64,000 nucleotides of DNA from positions 1-64,000 of the forward strand of contig JAWRVZ010000452.1 in the NCBI GenBank assembly GCA_037043235.1, in the 5' to 3' direction. This document shows positions 19,876 to 32,014 of the stretch, piece after piece; within the stretch, counting starts at the first letter, position 1, and the number at the start of each line of letters is the position of its first letter. The stretch is from Rhodeus uyekii (lineage: Eukaryota > Chordata > Actinopteri > Cypriniformes > Acheilognathidae). A program made the translations under genes and the position numbers. The notes below the pieces were generated by a model. It saw nothing but the letters and a program-made list of their open reading frames with translations. It was not told where the DNA came from and searched no databases.

Positions 19876-20934
19876 TCAGTTTGGCCTCAATCTTTGACCA
19901 CAGGGAGTCAGGGGATACCTCTCGCTACTTAGTGAGAGACAGAGGATAAGGATCTTGATGTTCTGGAGTTAAATGTTCTTCTACTAGGTGCTCATCAGTT
20001 TAGGCTTTGATAGGCTATGTGGAGTCAGGGTATGCCTCTTGCTACTCAGGTAGAGACAGTAGGTAAGGATCATGGTGTTCTGGATTGAGGGCTTTTTTAT
20101 TAGGTGCTCATCAGTTTAGGCTTTGATAGGCTATGTGGAGTCAGGGTATGCTTCTTGCTACTCAGGTAGAGACAGTAGGTAAAGATCATGGTGTTCTGAA
20201 TTCAAATGCTCTTTTATTAGGTGCTCATCAGTTTAGGCTTTGAAAGGCTATGTGGAGTCAGGGTTTGCCTCTTGCTACTCAGGTAGAGACAGTAGGTAAG
20301 GATCATGGTGTTCTGGAGTGAAAGGCTTTTTTATTAGTTGCTCATCAGTTTAGGCTTTGATAGGCTATGTGGAGTCAGGGTATTCCTCTTGCTACTCAGG
20401 TAGAGACAGTAGGTAAGGATCAAGGTGTTCTGGATTGAAGGCTTTTTTATTAGGTGCTCATAAGTTTAGGCTTTGATAGGCTATGTGGAGTCAGGGTATG
20501 CTTCTTGCTACTCAGGTAGAGACAGTAGGTAAGGATCATGGTGTTCTGAATTCAAATGCTCTTTTATTAGGTGCTCATCAGTTTAGGCTTTGAAAGGCTA
20601 TATGGAGTCAGGGTATGCCTCTTGCTACTCAGGTAGAGACAGTAGGTAAGGATCAAGGTGTTCTGGATTGAAGGCTTTTTTATTAGGTGCTCATAAGTTT
20701 AGGCTTTGATAGGCTATGTGGAGTCAGGGTATGCCTCTTGCTACTCAGGTAGAGACAGTAGGTAAGGATCATGGTGTTCTGGAATTAAAAGCTGTTCTAC
20801 CAAGTGCTCATCCTTTAAGGCTACGTTTTGGTTGACACAATTCATTATTCCTGGTGAAAATTGCCATCATTAAGGTGAGTTAGCACAAGTAAAAGGGTTT
20901 ATCTTTAAAGATCCAACTTCTGGTATACACTTTT

Positions 20935-21005
20935 TGCATTGGCCGGGAATCGGACCCGGATCTCCCGCATGGCAAACGAGAATTCTACCATTGAACCACC
21001 AATGC
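20935..21005 (-). tRNA. tRNA-Gly-GCC: tRNA-Gly(GCC), consensus copy (locus 24)
   Basis: Consensus body; the 5' linker has the ggcgtcaatc variant. Next copy at the 431 bp minimum (n=0), also a consensus body. Confidence 0.85.
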
Positions 21006-21365
21006 TCAGTTTGGCGTCAATCTTTGACCACAGGGAGTCAGGGGATACCTCTCGCTACTTAGTGAGAGACAGAGGATAAGGATCTTGATGTTCTGGAGTT
21101 AAATGTTCTTCTACTAGGTGCTCATCAGTTTAGGCTTTGATAGGCTATGTGGAGTCAGGGTATGCCTCTTGCTACTCAGGTAGAGACAGTAGGTAAGGAT
21201 CATGGTGTTCTGGAATCAAATGCTGTTCTACCAAGTGCTCATCCTTTAAGGCTACGTTTTGGTTGACACAATTCATTATTCCTGGTGAAAATTGCCATCA
21301 TTAAGGTGAGTTAGCACAAGTAAAAGGGTTTATCTTTAAAGATCCAACTTCTGGTATACACTTTT

Positions 21366-21436
21366 TGCATTGGCCGGGAATCGGACCCGGATCTCCCGCA
21401 TGGCAAACGAGAATTCTACCATTGAACCACCAATGC
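21366..21436 (-). tRNA. tRNA-Gly-GCC: tRNA-Gly(GCC), consensus copy (locus 25)
   Basis: Forms a near-identical 431 bp tandem pair with locus 24, including the ggcgtcaatc linker. This is the clearest direct duplication of a bare base unit. Next copy 896 bp (n=4). Confidence 0.85.
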
Positions 21437-22261
21437 TCAGTTTGGCGTCAATCTTTGACCACAGGGAGTCAGGGGATACCTCTCGCTACTTAGTGAGAGA
21501 CAGAGGATAAGGATCTTGATGTTCTGGAGTTAAATGTTCTTCTACTAGGTGCTCATCAGTTTAGGCTTTGATAGGCTATGTGGAGTCAGGGTATGCCTCT
21601 TGCTACTCAGGTAGAGACAGTAGGTAAGGATCATGGTGTTCTGGATTGAGGGCTTTTTTATTAGGTGCTCATCAGTTTAGGCTTTGATAGGCTATGTGGA
21701 GTCAGGGTATGCCTCTTGCTACTCAGGTAGAGACAGTAGGTAAGGATCAAGGTGTTCTGGATTGAAGGCTTTTTTATTAGCTGCTCATAAGTTTAGGCTT
21801 TGATAGGCTATGTGGAGTCAGGGTATGCTTCTTGCTACTCAGGTAGAGACAGTAGGTAAGGATCATAGTGTTCTGAATTCAAATGCTCTTTTATTAGGTG
21901 CTCATCAGTTTAGGCTTTGAAAGGCTATGTGGAGTCAGGGTTTGCCTCTTGCTACTCAGGTAGAGACAGTAGGTAAGGATCAAGGTGTTCTGGATTGAAG
22001 GCTTTTTTATTAGGTGCTCATAAGTTTAGGCTTTGATAGGCTATGTGGAGTCAGGGTATGCCTCTTGCTACTCAGGTAGAGACAGTAGGTAAGGATCATG
22101 GTGTTCTGGAATTAAATGCTGTTCTACCAAGTGCTCATCCTTTAAGGCTACGTTTTGGTTGACACAATTCATTATTCCTGGTGAAAATTGCCATCATTAA
22201 GGTGAGTTAGCACAAGTAAAAGGGTTTATCTTTAAAGATTCAACTTCTGGTATACACTTTT

Positions 22262-22332
22262 TGCATTGGCCGGGAATCGGACCCGGATCTCCCGCATGGC
22301 AAACGAGAATTCTACAATTGAACCACCAATGC
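22262..22332 (-). tRNA. tRNA-Gly-GCC: tRNA-Gly(GCC), G18T copy (locus 26)
   Basis: G18T only. An extra t (caagttgctcatcc) in the following flank makes the spacing 432 bp (n=0). Confidence 0.75.
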
Positions 22333-22693
22333 TCAGTTTGGCCTCAATCTTTGACCACAGGGAGTCAGGGGATACCTCTCGCTACTTAGTGAGAGACAGA
22401 GGATAAGGATCTTGATGTTCTGGAGTTAAATGTTCTTCTACTAGGTGCTCATCAGTTTAGGCTTTGATAGGCTATGTGGAGTCAGGGTATGCCTCTTGCT
22501 ACTCAGGTAGAGACAGTAGGTAAGGATCATGGTGTTCTGGAATCAAATGCTGTTCTACCAAGTTGCTCATCCTTTAAGGCTACGTTTTGGTTGACACAAA
22601 TCATTATTCCTGGTGAAAATCGCCATCATTAAGGTGAGTTAGCACAAGTAAAAGGGCTTATCTTTAAAGACCCAACTTTTGGTATACACTTTT

Positions 22694-22764
22694 TGCATTG
22701 GCCGGGAATTGGACCCAGATCTCCTGCATGGCAAACGAGAATTCTACCATTGAACCACCAATGC
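22694..22764 (-). tRNA. tRNA-Gly-GCC: tRNA-Gly(GCC), G57A/C50T/G41A copy (locus 27)
   Basis: Three-change class, paired with locus 26 in a ~1,328 bp repeat that recurs as loci 28-29. Next copy 896 bp (n=4). Confidence 0.72.
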
Positions 22765-23589
22765 TCAGTTTGGCCTCAATCTTTGACCACAGGGAGTCAG
22801 GGGATACCTCTCGCTACTTAGTGAGAGACAGAGGATAAGGATCTTGATGTTCTGGAGTTAAATGTTCTTCTACTAGGTGCTCATCAGTTTAGGCTTTGAT
22901 AGGCTATGTGGAGTCAGGGTATGCCTCTTGCTACTCAGGTAGAGACAGTAGGTAAGGATCATGGTGTTCTGGATTGAGGGCTTTTTTATTAGGTGCTCAT
23001 CAGTTTAGGCTTTGATAGGCTATGTGGAGTCAGGGTATGCCTCTTGCTACTCAGGTAGAGACAGTAGGTAAGGATCAAGGTGTTCTGGATTGAAGGCTTT
23101 TTTATTAGGTGCTCATAAGTTTAGGCTTTGATAGGCTATGTGGAGTCAGGGTATGCTTCTTGCTACTCAGGTAGAGACAGTAGGTAAGGATCATAGTGTT
23201 CTGAATTCAAATGCTCTTTTATTAGGTGCTCATCAGTTTAGGCTTTGAAAGGCTATGTGGAGTCAGGGTTTGCCTCTTGCTACTCAGGTAGAGACAGTAG
23301 GTAAGGATCAAGGTGTTCTGGATTGAAGGCTTTTTTATTAGGTGCTCATAAGTTTAGGCTTTGATAGGCTATGTGGAGTCAGGGTATGCCTCTTGCTACT
23401 CAGGTAGAGACAGTAGGTAAGGATCATGGTGTTCTGGAATTAAATGCTGTTCTACCAAGTGCTCATCCTTTAAGGCTACGTTTTGGTTGACACAATTCAT
23501 TATTCCTGGTGAAAATTGCCATCATTAAGGTGAGTTAGCACAAGTAAAAGGGTTTATCTTTAAAGATTCAACTTCTGGTATACACTTTT

Positions 23590-23660
23590 TGCATTGGCCG
23601 GGAATCGGACCCGGATCTCCCGCATGGCAAACGAGAATTCTACAATTGAACCACCAATGC
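23590..23660 (-). tRNA. tRNA-Gly-GCC: tRNA-Gly(GCC), G18T copy (locus 28)
   Basis: G18T only. First tRNA of the 4.3 kb segment duplicated at 38301-42598. Next copy 432 bp (n=0). Confidence 0.75.
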
Positions 23661-24021
23661 TCAGTTTGGCCTCAATCTTTGACCACAGGGAGTCAGGGGA
23701 TACCTCTCGCTACTTAGTGAGAGACAGAGGATAAGGATCTTGATGTTCTGGAGTTAAATGTTCTTCTACTAGGTGCTCATCAGTTTAGGCTTTGATAGGC
23801 TATGTGGAGTCAGGGTATGCCTCTTGCTACTCAGGTAGAGACAGTAGGTAAGGATCATGGTGTTCTGGAATCAAATGCTGTTCTACCAAGTTGCTCATCC
23901 TTTAAGGCTACGTTTTGGTTGACACAAATCATTATTCCTGGTGAAAATCGCCATCATTAAGGTGAGTTAGCACAAGTAAAAGGGCTTATCTTTAAAGACC
24001 CAACTTTTGGTATACACTTTT

Positions 24022-24092
24022 TGCATTGGCCGGGAATTGGACCCAGATCTCCTGCATGGCAAACGAGAATTCTACCATTGAACCACCAATGC
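24022..24092 (-). tRNA. tRNA-Gly-GCC: tRNA-Gly(GCC), G57A/C50T/G41A copy (locus 29)
   Basis: Three-change class; counterpart of locus 48. Next copy 1,129 bp (n=6). Confidence 0.72.
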
Positions 24093-25150
24093 TCAGTTTG
24101 GCCTCAATCTTTGACCACAGGGAGTCAGGGGATACCTCTCGCTACTTAGTGAGAGACAGAGGATAAGGATCTTGATGTTCTGGAGTTAAATGTTCTTCTA
24201 CTAGGTGCTCATCAGTTTAGGCTTTGATAGGCTATGTGGAGTCAGGGTATGCCTCTTGCTACTCAGGTAGAGACAGTAGGTAAGGATCATGGTGTTCTGG
24301 ATTGAGGGCTTTTTTATTAGGTGCTCATCAGTTTAGGCTTTGATAGGCTATGTGGAGTCAGGGTATGCCTCTTGCTACTCAGGTAGAGACAGTAGGTAAG
24401 GATCAAGGTGTTCTGGATTGAAGGCTTTTTTATTAGGTGCTCATAAGTTTAGGCTTTGATAGGCTATATGGAGTCAGGGTATGCTTCTTGCTACTCAGGT
24501 AGAGACAGTAGGTAAGGATCATGGTGTTCTGAATTCAAATGCTCTTTTATTAGGTGCTCATCAGTTTAGGCTTTGAAAGGCTATGTGGAGTCAGGGTTTG
24601 CCTCTTACTACTCAGGTAGAGACAGTAGGTAAGGATCATGGTGTTCTGGAGTGAAAGGCTTTTTTATTAGGTGCTCATAAGTTTAGGCTTTGATAGGCTA
24701 TGTGGAGTCAGGGTATGCCTCTTGCTACTCAGGTAGAGACAGTAGGTAAGGATCAAGGTGTTCTGGATTGAAGGCTTTTTTATTAGGTGCTCATAAGTTT
24801 AGGCTTTGATAGGCTATGTGGAGTCAGGGTATGCTTCTTGCTACTCAGGTAGAGACAGTAGGTAAGGATCAAGGTGTTCTGGATTGAAGGCTTTTTTATT
24901 AGGTGCTCATAAGTTTAGGCTTTGATAGGCTATGTGGAGTCAGGGTATGCCTCTTGCTACTCAGGTAGAGACAGTAGGTAAGGATCATGGTGTTCTGGAA
25001 TCAAATGCTGTTCTACCAAGTGCTCATCCTTTAAGGCTACGTTTTGGTTGACACAATTCATTATTCCTGGTGAAAATCGCCATCATTAAGGTGAGTTAGC
25101 ACAAGTAAAAGGGCTTATCTTTAAAGACCCAACTTTTGGTATACACTTTT

Positions 25151-25221
25151 TGCATTGGCCGGGAATCGGACCCAGATCTCCCGCATGGCAAAAGAGAATT
25201 CTACCATTGAACCACCAATGC
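25151..25221 (-). tRNA. tRNA-Gly-GCC: tRNA-Gly(GCC), G30T/C50T copy with internal TTTT (locus 30)
   Basis: G30T breaks the 30:40 pair and makes CTCTTTTGCC, a four-T run inside the anticodon arm (plus 25190-25193). Pol III would be expected to stop there, giving a truncated RNA. C50T is also present. Probably a pseudogene; counterpart of locus 49. Next copy 1,130 bp (n=6). Confidence 0.7.
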
Positions 25222-26280
25222 TCAGTTTGGCCTCAATCTTTGACCACAGGGAGTCAGGGGATACCTCTCGCTACTTAGTGAGAGACAGAGGATAAGGATC
25301 TTGATGTTCTGGAGTTAAATGTTCTTCTACTAGGTGCTCATCAGTTTAGGCTTTGATAGGCTATGTGGAGTCAGGGTATGCCTCTTGCTACTCAGGTAGA
25401 GACAGTAGGTAAGGATCATGGTGTTCTGGATTGAGGGCTTTTTTATTAGGTGCTCATCAGTTTAGGCTTTGATAGGCTATGTGGAGTCAGGGTATGCTTC
25501 TTGCTACTCAGGTAGAGACAGTAGGTAAAGATCATGGTGTTCTGAATTCAAATGCTCTTTTATTAGGTGCTCATCAGTTTAGGCTTTGAAAGGCTATGTG
25601 GAGTCAGGGTTTGCCTCTTGCTACTCAGGTAGAGACAGTAGGTAAGGATCATGGTGTTCTGGAGTGAAAGGCTTTTTTATTAGGTGCTCATCAGTTTAGG
25701 CTTTGATAGGCTATGTGGAGTCAGGGTATGCCTCTTGCTACTCAAGTAGAGACAGTAGGTAAGGATCAAGGTGTTCTGGATTGAAGGCTTTTTTATTAGG
25801 TGCTCATAAGTTTAGGCTTTGATAGGCTATGTGGAGTCAGGGTATGCTTCTTGCTACTCAGGTAGAGACAGTAGGTAAGGATCATGGTGTTCTGAATTCA
25901 AATGCTCTTTTATTAGGTGCTCATCAGTTTAGGCTTTGAAAGGCTATATGGAGTCAGGGTATGCCTCTTGCTACTCAGGTAGAGACAGTAGGTAAGGATC
26001 AAGGTGTTCTGGATTGAAGGCTTTTTTATTAGGTGCTCATAAGTTTAGGCTTTGATAGGCTATGTGGAGTCAGGGTATGCCTCTTGCTACTCAGGTAGAG
26101 ACAGTAGGTAAGGATCATGGTGTTCTGGAATTAAATGCTGTTCTACCAAGTGCTCATCCTTTAAGGCTACGTTTTGGTTGACACAATTCATTATTCCTGG
26201 TGAAAATTGCCATCATTAAGGTGAGTTAGCACAAGTAAAAGGGCTTATCTTTAAAGACCCAACTTCTGGTATACACTTTT

Positions 26281-26351
26281 TGCATTGGCCGGGAATCGGA
26301 CCCGGATCTCCCGCATGGCAAACGAGAATTCTACCATTGAACCACCAATGC
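26281..26351 (-). tRNA. tRNA-Gly-GCC: tRNA-Gly(GCC), consensus copy (locus 31)
   Basis: Consensus body with a mixed 3' flank: gggcttatc as in the C50T class, but caacttctgg as in the consensus class. This suggests a recombinant module. Next copy 431 bp (n=0). Confidence 0.85.
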
Positions 26352-26711
26352 TCAGTTTGGCCTCAATCTTTGACCACAGGGAGTCAGGGGATACCTCTCG
26401 CTACTTAGTGAGAGACAGAGGATAAGGATCTTGATGTTCTGGAGTTAAATGTTCTTCTACTAGGTGCTCATCAGTTTAGGCTTTGATAGGCTATGTGGAG
26501 TCAGGGTATGCCTCTTGCTACTCAGGTAGAGACAGTAGGTAAGGATCATGGTGTTCTGGAATCAAATGCTGTTCTACCAAGTGCTCATCCTTTAAGGCTA
26601 CGTTTTGGTTGACACAATTCATTATTCCTGGTGAAAATTGCCATCATTAAGGTGAGTTAGCACAAGTAAAAGGGTTTATCTTTAAAGATTCAACTTCTGG
26701 TATACACTTTT

Positions 26712-26782
26712 TGCATTGGCCGGGAATCGGACCCGGATCTCCCGCATGGCAAACGAGAATTCTACAATTGAACCACCAATGC
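26712..26782 (-). tRNA. tRNA-Gly-GCC: tRNA-Gly(GCC), G18T copy (locus 32)
   Basis: G18T only; counterpart of locus 51 in the 14,948 bp-offset duplication. Next copy 1,013 bp (n=5). Confidence 0.75.
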
Positions 26783-27724
26783 TCAGTTTGGCCTCAATCT
26801 TTGACCACAGGGAGTCAGGGGATACCTCTCGCTACTTAGTGAGAGACAGAGGATAAGGATCTTGATGTTCTGGAGTTAAATGTTCTTCTACTAGGTGCTC
26901 ATCAGTTTAGGCTTTGATAGGCTATGTGGAGTCAGGGTATGCCTCTTGCTACTCAGGTAGAGACAGTAGGTAAGAATCATGGTGTTCTGGATTGAGGGCT
27001 TTTTTATTAGGTGCTCATCAGTTTAGGCTTTGATAGGCTATGTGGAGTCAGGGTATGCCTCTTGCTACTCAGGTAGAGACAGTAGGTAAGGATCAAGGTG
27101 TTCTGGATTGAAGGCTTTTTTATTAGGTGCTCATAAGTTTAGGCTTTGATAGGCTATATGGAGTCAGGGTATGCTTCTTGCCACTCAGGTAGAGACAGTA
27201 GGTAAGGATCATGGTGTTCTGAATTCAAATGCTCTTTTATTAGGTGCTCATCAGTTTAGGCTTTGAAAGGCTATGTGGAGTCAGGGTTTGCCTCTTACTA
27301 CTCAGGTAGAGACAGTAGGTAAGGATCATGGTGTTCTGGAGTGAAAGGCTTTTTTATTAGGTGCTCATCAGTTTAGGCTTTGATAGGCTATGTGGAGTCA
27401 GGGTATGCCTCTTGCTACTCAGGTAGAGACAGTAGGTAAGGATCAAGGTGTTCTGGATTGAAGGCTTTTTTATTAGGTGCTCATAAGTTTAGGCTTTGAT
27501 AGGCTATGTGGAGTCAGGGTATGCCTCTTGCTACTCAGGTAGAGACAGTAGGTAAGGATCATGGTGTTCTGGAATTAAATGCTGTTCTACCAAGTGCTCA
27601 TCCTTTAAGGCTACGTTTTGGTTGACACAATTCATTATTCCTGGTGAAAATTGCCATCATTAAGGTGAGTTAGCACAAGTAAAAGGGTTTATCTTTAAAG
27701 ATCCAACTTCTGGTATACACTTTT

Positions 27725-27795
27725 TGCATTGGCCGGGAATCGGACCCGGATCTCCCGCATGGCAAACGAGAATTCTACCATTGAACCACCAATGC
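27725..27795 (-). tRNA. tRNA-Gly-GCC: tRNA-Gly(GCC), consensus copy (locus 33)
   Basis: Consensus body; the linker has the ggcttcaatc variant, shared with loci 40, 55 and 61. Next copy 781 bp (n=3). Confidence 0.85.
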
Positions 27796-28505
27796 TCAGT
27801 TTGGCTTCAATCTTTGACCACAGGGAGTCAGGGGATACCTCTCGCTACTTAGTGAGAGACAGAGGATAAGGATCTTGATGTTCTGGAGTTAAATGTTCTT
27901 CTACTAGGTGCTCATCAGTTTAGGCTTTGATAGGCTATGTGGAGTCAGGGTATGCCTCTTGCTACTCAGGTAGAGACAGTAGGTAAGGATCATGGTGTTC
28001 TGGATTGAGGGCTTTTTTATTAGGTGCTCATAAGTTTAGGCTTTGATAGGCTGTGTGGAGTCAGGGTATGCTTCTTGCTACTCAGATAGAGACAGTAGGT
28101 AAGGATCATGGTGTTCTGAATTCAAATGCTCTTTTATTAGGTGCTCATCAGTTTAGGCTTTGATAGGCTATGTGGAGTCAGGGTATGCCTCTTGCTACTC
28201 AGGTAGAGACAGTAGGTAAGGATCATGCTGTTCTGGAGTGAAAGGCTTTTTTATTAGGTGCTCATAAGTTTAGGCTTTGATAGGCTATGTGGAGTCAGGG
28301 TATGCCTCTTGCTACTCAGGTAGAGACAGTAGGTAAGGATCATGGTGTTCTGGAATTAAATGCTGTTCTACCAAGTGCTCATCCTTTAAGGCTACGTTTT
28401 GGTTGACACAATTCATTATTCCTGGTGAAAATCGCCATCATTAAGGTGAGTTAGCACAAGTAAAAGGGTTTATCTTTAAAGACCCAACTTCTGGTATACA
28501 CTTTT

Positions 28506-28576
28506 TGCATTGGCCGGGAATCGGACCCGGATCTCCCGCATGGCAAACGAGAATTCTACCATTGAACCACCAATGC
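28506..28576 (-). tRNA. tRNA-Gly-GCC: tRNA-Gly(GCC), consensus copy (locus 34)
   Basis: First of six copies of a 1,014 bp block marked by ggcgtcaatc, cttcgtgagagacagtagg and gtcagagtatgcc, each ending at an A15C tRNA. Next copy 1,014 bp (n=5). Confidence 0.85.
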
Positions 28577-29519
28577 TCAGTTTGGCGTCAATCTTTGACC
28601 ACAGGGAGTCAGGGGATACCTCTCGCTACTTCGTGAGAGACAGTAGGTAAGGATCATGGTGTTCTGGAGTGAAAGGCTTTTTTATTAGGTGCTCATCAGT
28701 TTAGGCTTTGATAGGCTATGTGGAGTCAGAGTATGCCTCTTGCTACTCAGGTAGAGACAGTAGGTAAGGATCATGGTGTTCTGGATTGAGGGCTTTTTTA
28801 TTAGGTGCTCATAAGTTTAGGCTTTGATAGGCTATGTGGAGTCAGGGTATGCTTCTTGCTACTCAGGTAGAGACAGTAGGTAAGGATCATGGTGTTCTGA
28901 ATTCAAATGCTCTTTTATTAGGTGCTCATCAGTTTAGGCTTTGATAGGCTATGTGGAGTCAGGGTTTGCCTCTTGCTACTCAGGTAGAGACAGTAGGTAA
29001 GGATCATGGTGTTCTGGAGTGAAAGGCTTTTTTATTAGGTGCTCATCAGTTTAGGTTTTGATAGGCTATGTGGAGTCAGGGTATGCCTCTTGCTACTCAG
29101 GTAGAGACAGTAGGTAAGGATCATGGTGTTCTGGAGTGAAATGCTCTTTTATTAGGTGCTCATCAGTTTAGGCTTTGATAGGCTATGTGGAGTCAGGGTT
29201 TGCCTCTTGCTACTCAGGTAGAGACAGTAGGTAAGGATCATGGTGTTCTGAATTCAAAGGCTTTTTATTAGGTGATCATCAGTTTAGGCTTTGATAGGCT
29301 ATGTGGAGTCAGGGTATGCCTCTTGCTACTCAGGTAGAGACAGTAGGTAAGGATCATGGTGTTCTGGAGTTAAATGCTGTTCTACTAAGTGCTCATCCTT
29401 TAAGGCTACGTTTTGGTTGACACAATTCATTATTCCTGGTGAAAATCGATATCATTAAGGTGAGTTAGCACAAGTAAAAGGGTTTATCTTTAAAGACCCA
29501 ACTTTTGGTATACACTTTT

Positions 29520-29590
29520 TGCATTGGCCGGGAATCGGACCCGGATCTCCCGCATGGCAAACGAGAATTCTACCAGTGAACCACCAATGC
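29520..29590 (-). tRNA. tRNA-Gly-GCC: tRNA-Gly(GCC), A15C copy (locus 35)
   Basis: A15C breaks the 15:48 Levitt pair of the tRNA core. The 3' flank carries the atcgatatcatt variant. Next copy 1,130 bp (n=6). Confidence 0.75.
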
Positions 29591-30649
29591 TCAGTTTGGC
29601 CTCAATCTTTGACCACAGGGAGTCAGGGGATACCTCTCGCTACTTAGTGAGAGACAGAGGATAAGGATCTTGATGTTCTGGAGTTAAATGTTCTTCTACT
29701 AGGTGCTAATCAGTTTAGGCTTTGATAGGCTATGTGGAGTTAGGGTATGCCTCTTGCTACTCAGGTAGAGACAGTAGGTAAGGATCATGGTGTTCTGGAT
29801 TGAGGGCTTTTTTATTAGGTGGTCATAAGTTTAGGCTTTGATAGGCTATGTGGAGTCATGGTATGCTTCTTGCTACTCAGGTAGAGACAGTAGGTAAGGA
29901 TCATGGTGTTCTGAATTCAAATGCTCTTTTATTAGGTGCTCATCAGTTTAGGCTTTGAAAGGCTATGTGGAGTCAGGGTTTGCCTCTTGCTACTCAGGTA
30001 GAGACAGTAGGTAAGGATCAAGGTGTTCTGGATTGAAGGCTTTTTTATTAGCTGCTCATAAGTTTAGGCTTTGATAGGCTATGTGGAGTCAGGGTATGCT
30101 TCTTGCTACTCAGGTAGAGACAGTAGGTAAGGATCATGGTGTTCTGAATTCAAATGCTCTTTTATTAGGTGCTCATCAGTTTAGGCTTTGAAAGGCTATG
30201 TGGAGTCAGGGTTTGCCTCTTACTACTCAGGTAGAGACAGTAGGTAAGGATCATGGTGTTCTGGAGTGAAAGGCTTTTTTATTAGGTGCTCATCAGTTTA
30301 GGCTTTGATAGGCTATGTGGAGTCAGGGTATGCCTCTTGCTACTCAGGTAGAGACAGTAGGTAAGGATCAAGGTGTTCTGGATTGAAGGCTTTTTTATTA
30401 GGTGCTCATAAGTTTAGGCTTTGATAGGCTATGTGGAGTCAGGGGGTGCCTCTTGCTACTCAGGTAGAGACAGTAGGTAAGGATCATGGTGTTCTGGAAT
30501 TAAATGCTGTTCTACCAAGTGCTCATCCTTTAAGGCTACGTTTTGGTTGACACAATTCATTATTCCTGGTGAAAATTGCCATCATTAAGGTGAGTTAGCA
30601 CAAGTAAAAGGGTTTATCTTTAAAGATTCAACTTCTGGTATACACTTTT

Positions 30650-30720
30650 TGCATTGGCCGGGAATCGGACCCGGATCTCCCGCATGGCAAACGAGAATTC
30701 TACAATTGAACCGCCAATGC
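30650..30720 (-). tRNA. tRNA-Gly-GCC: tRNA-Gly(GCC), G18T/T8C copy (locus 36)
   Basis: T8C removes the conserved U8 that pairs with A14 and starts the A box; G18T is also present. Two core contacts are lost, so this is likely a pseudogene. Shared with loci 45 and 54. Next copy 431 bp (n=0). Confidence 0.7.
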
Positions 30721-31080
30721 TCAGTTTGGCCTCAATCTTTGACCACAGGGAGTCAGGGGATACCTCTCGCTACTTAGTGAGAGACAGAGGATAAGGATCT
30801 TGATGTTCTGGAGTTAAATGTTCTTCTACTAGGTGCTCATCAGTTTAGGCTTTGATAGGCTATGTGGAGTCAGGGTATGCCTCTTGCTACTCAGGTAGAG
30901 ACAGTAGGTAAGGATCATGGTGTTCTGGAATCAAATGCTGTTCTACCAAGTGCTCATCCTTTAAGGCTACGTTTTGGTTGACACAATTCATTATTCCTGG
31001 TGAAAATTGCCATCATTAAGGTGAGTTAGCACAAGTAAAAGGGTTTATCTTTAAAGATCCAACTTCTGGTATACACTTTT

Positions 31081-31151
31081 TGCATTGGCCGGGAATCGGA
31101 CCCGGATCTCCCGCATGGCAAACGAGAATTCTACCATTGAACCACCAATGC
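31081..31151 (-). tRNA. tRNA-Gly-GCC: tRNA-Gly(GCC), consensus copy (locus 37)
   Basis: Middle of a dense run of four tRNAs (loci 36-39) spaced 431-432 bp with no extra monomers. Next copy 431 bp (n=0). Confidence 0.85.
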
Positions 31152-31511
31152 TCAGTTTGGCGTCAATCTTTGACCACAGGGAGTCAGGGGATACCTCTCG
31201 CTACTTAGTGAGAGACAGAGGATAAGGATCTTGATGTTCTGGAGTTAAATGTTCTTCTACTAGGTGCTCATCAGTTTAGGCTTTGATAGGCTATGTGGAG
31301 TCAGGGTATGCCTCTTGCTACTCAGGTAGAGACAGTAGGTAAGGATCATGGTGTTCTGGAATTAAATGCTGTTCTACCAAGTGCTCATCCTTTAAGGCTA
31401 CGTTTTGGTTGACACAATTCATTATTCCTGGTGAAAATTGCCATCATTAAGGTGAGTTAGCACAAGTAAAAGGGTTTATCTTTAAAGATTCAACTTCTGG
31501 TATACACTTTT

Positions 31512-31582
31512 TGCATTGGCCGGGAATCGGACCCGGATCTCCCGCATGGCAAACGAGAATTCTACAATTGAACCACCAATGC
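31512..31582 (-). tRNA. tRNA-Gly-GCC: tRNA-Gly(GCC), G18T copy (locus 38)
   Basis: G18T only; third in the four-tRNA run. Next copy 432 bp (n=0). Confidence 0.75.
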
Positions 31583-31943
31583 TCAGTTTGGCCTCAATCT
31601 TTGACCACAGGGAGTCAGGGGATACCTCTCGCTACTTAGTGAGAGACAGAGGATAAGGATCTTGATGTTCTGGAGTTAAATGTTCTTCTACTAGGTGCTC
31701 ATCAGTTTAGGCTTTGATAGGCTATGTGGAGTCAGGGTATGCCTCTTGCTACTCAGGTAGAGACAGTAGGTAAGGATCATGGTGTTCTGGAATCAAATGC
31801 TGTTCTACCAAGTTGCTCATCCTTTAAGGCTACGTTTTGGTTGACACAAATCATTATTCCTGGTGAAAATCGCCATCATTAAGGTGAGTTAGCACAAGTA
31901 AAAGGGCTTATCTTTAAAGACCCAACTTTTGGTATACACTTTT

Positions 31944-32014
31944 TGCATTGGCCGGGAATTGGACCCAGATCTCCTGCATGGCAAACGAGAATTCTACCAT
32001 TGAACCACCAATGC
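31944..32014 (-). tRNA. tRNA-Gly-GCC: tRNA-Gly(GCC), G57A/C50T/G41A copy (locus 39)
   Basis: Three-change class; last of the dense run, counterpart of locus 48. Next copy 1,013 bp (n=5). Confidence 0.72.

Larger units (their letters stand above)
23353..27650. repeat. ~4.3 kb segment duplicated 14,948 bp away (copy A)
   Basis: tRNA starts 23591, 24023, 25152, 26282, 26713 and 27726 map to 38539, 38971, 40100, 41230, 41661 and 42674 at a constant offset of 14,948, with the same tRNA classes in the same order. The few differences I saw include 25745 (ctcaagtag) and 26974 (taagaatc). Boundaries estimated by eye. Confidence 0.8.
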
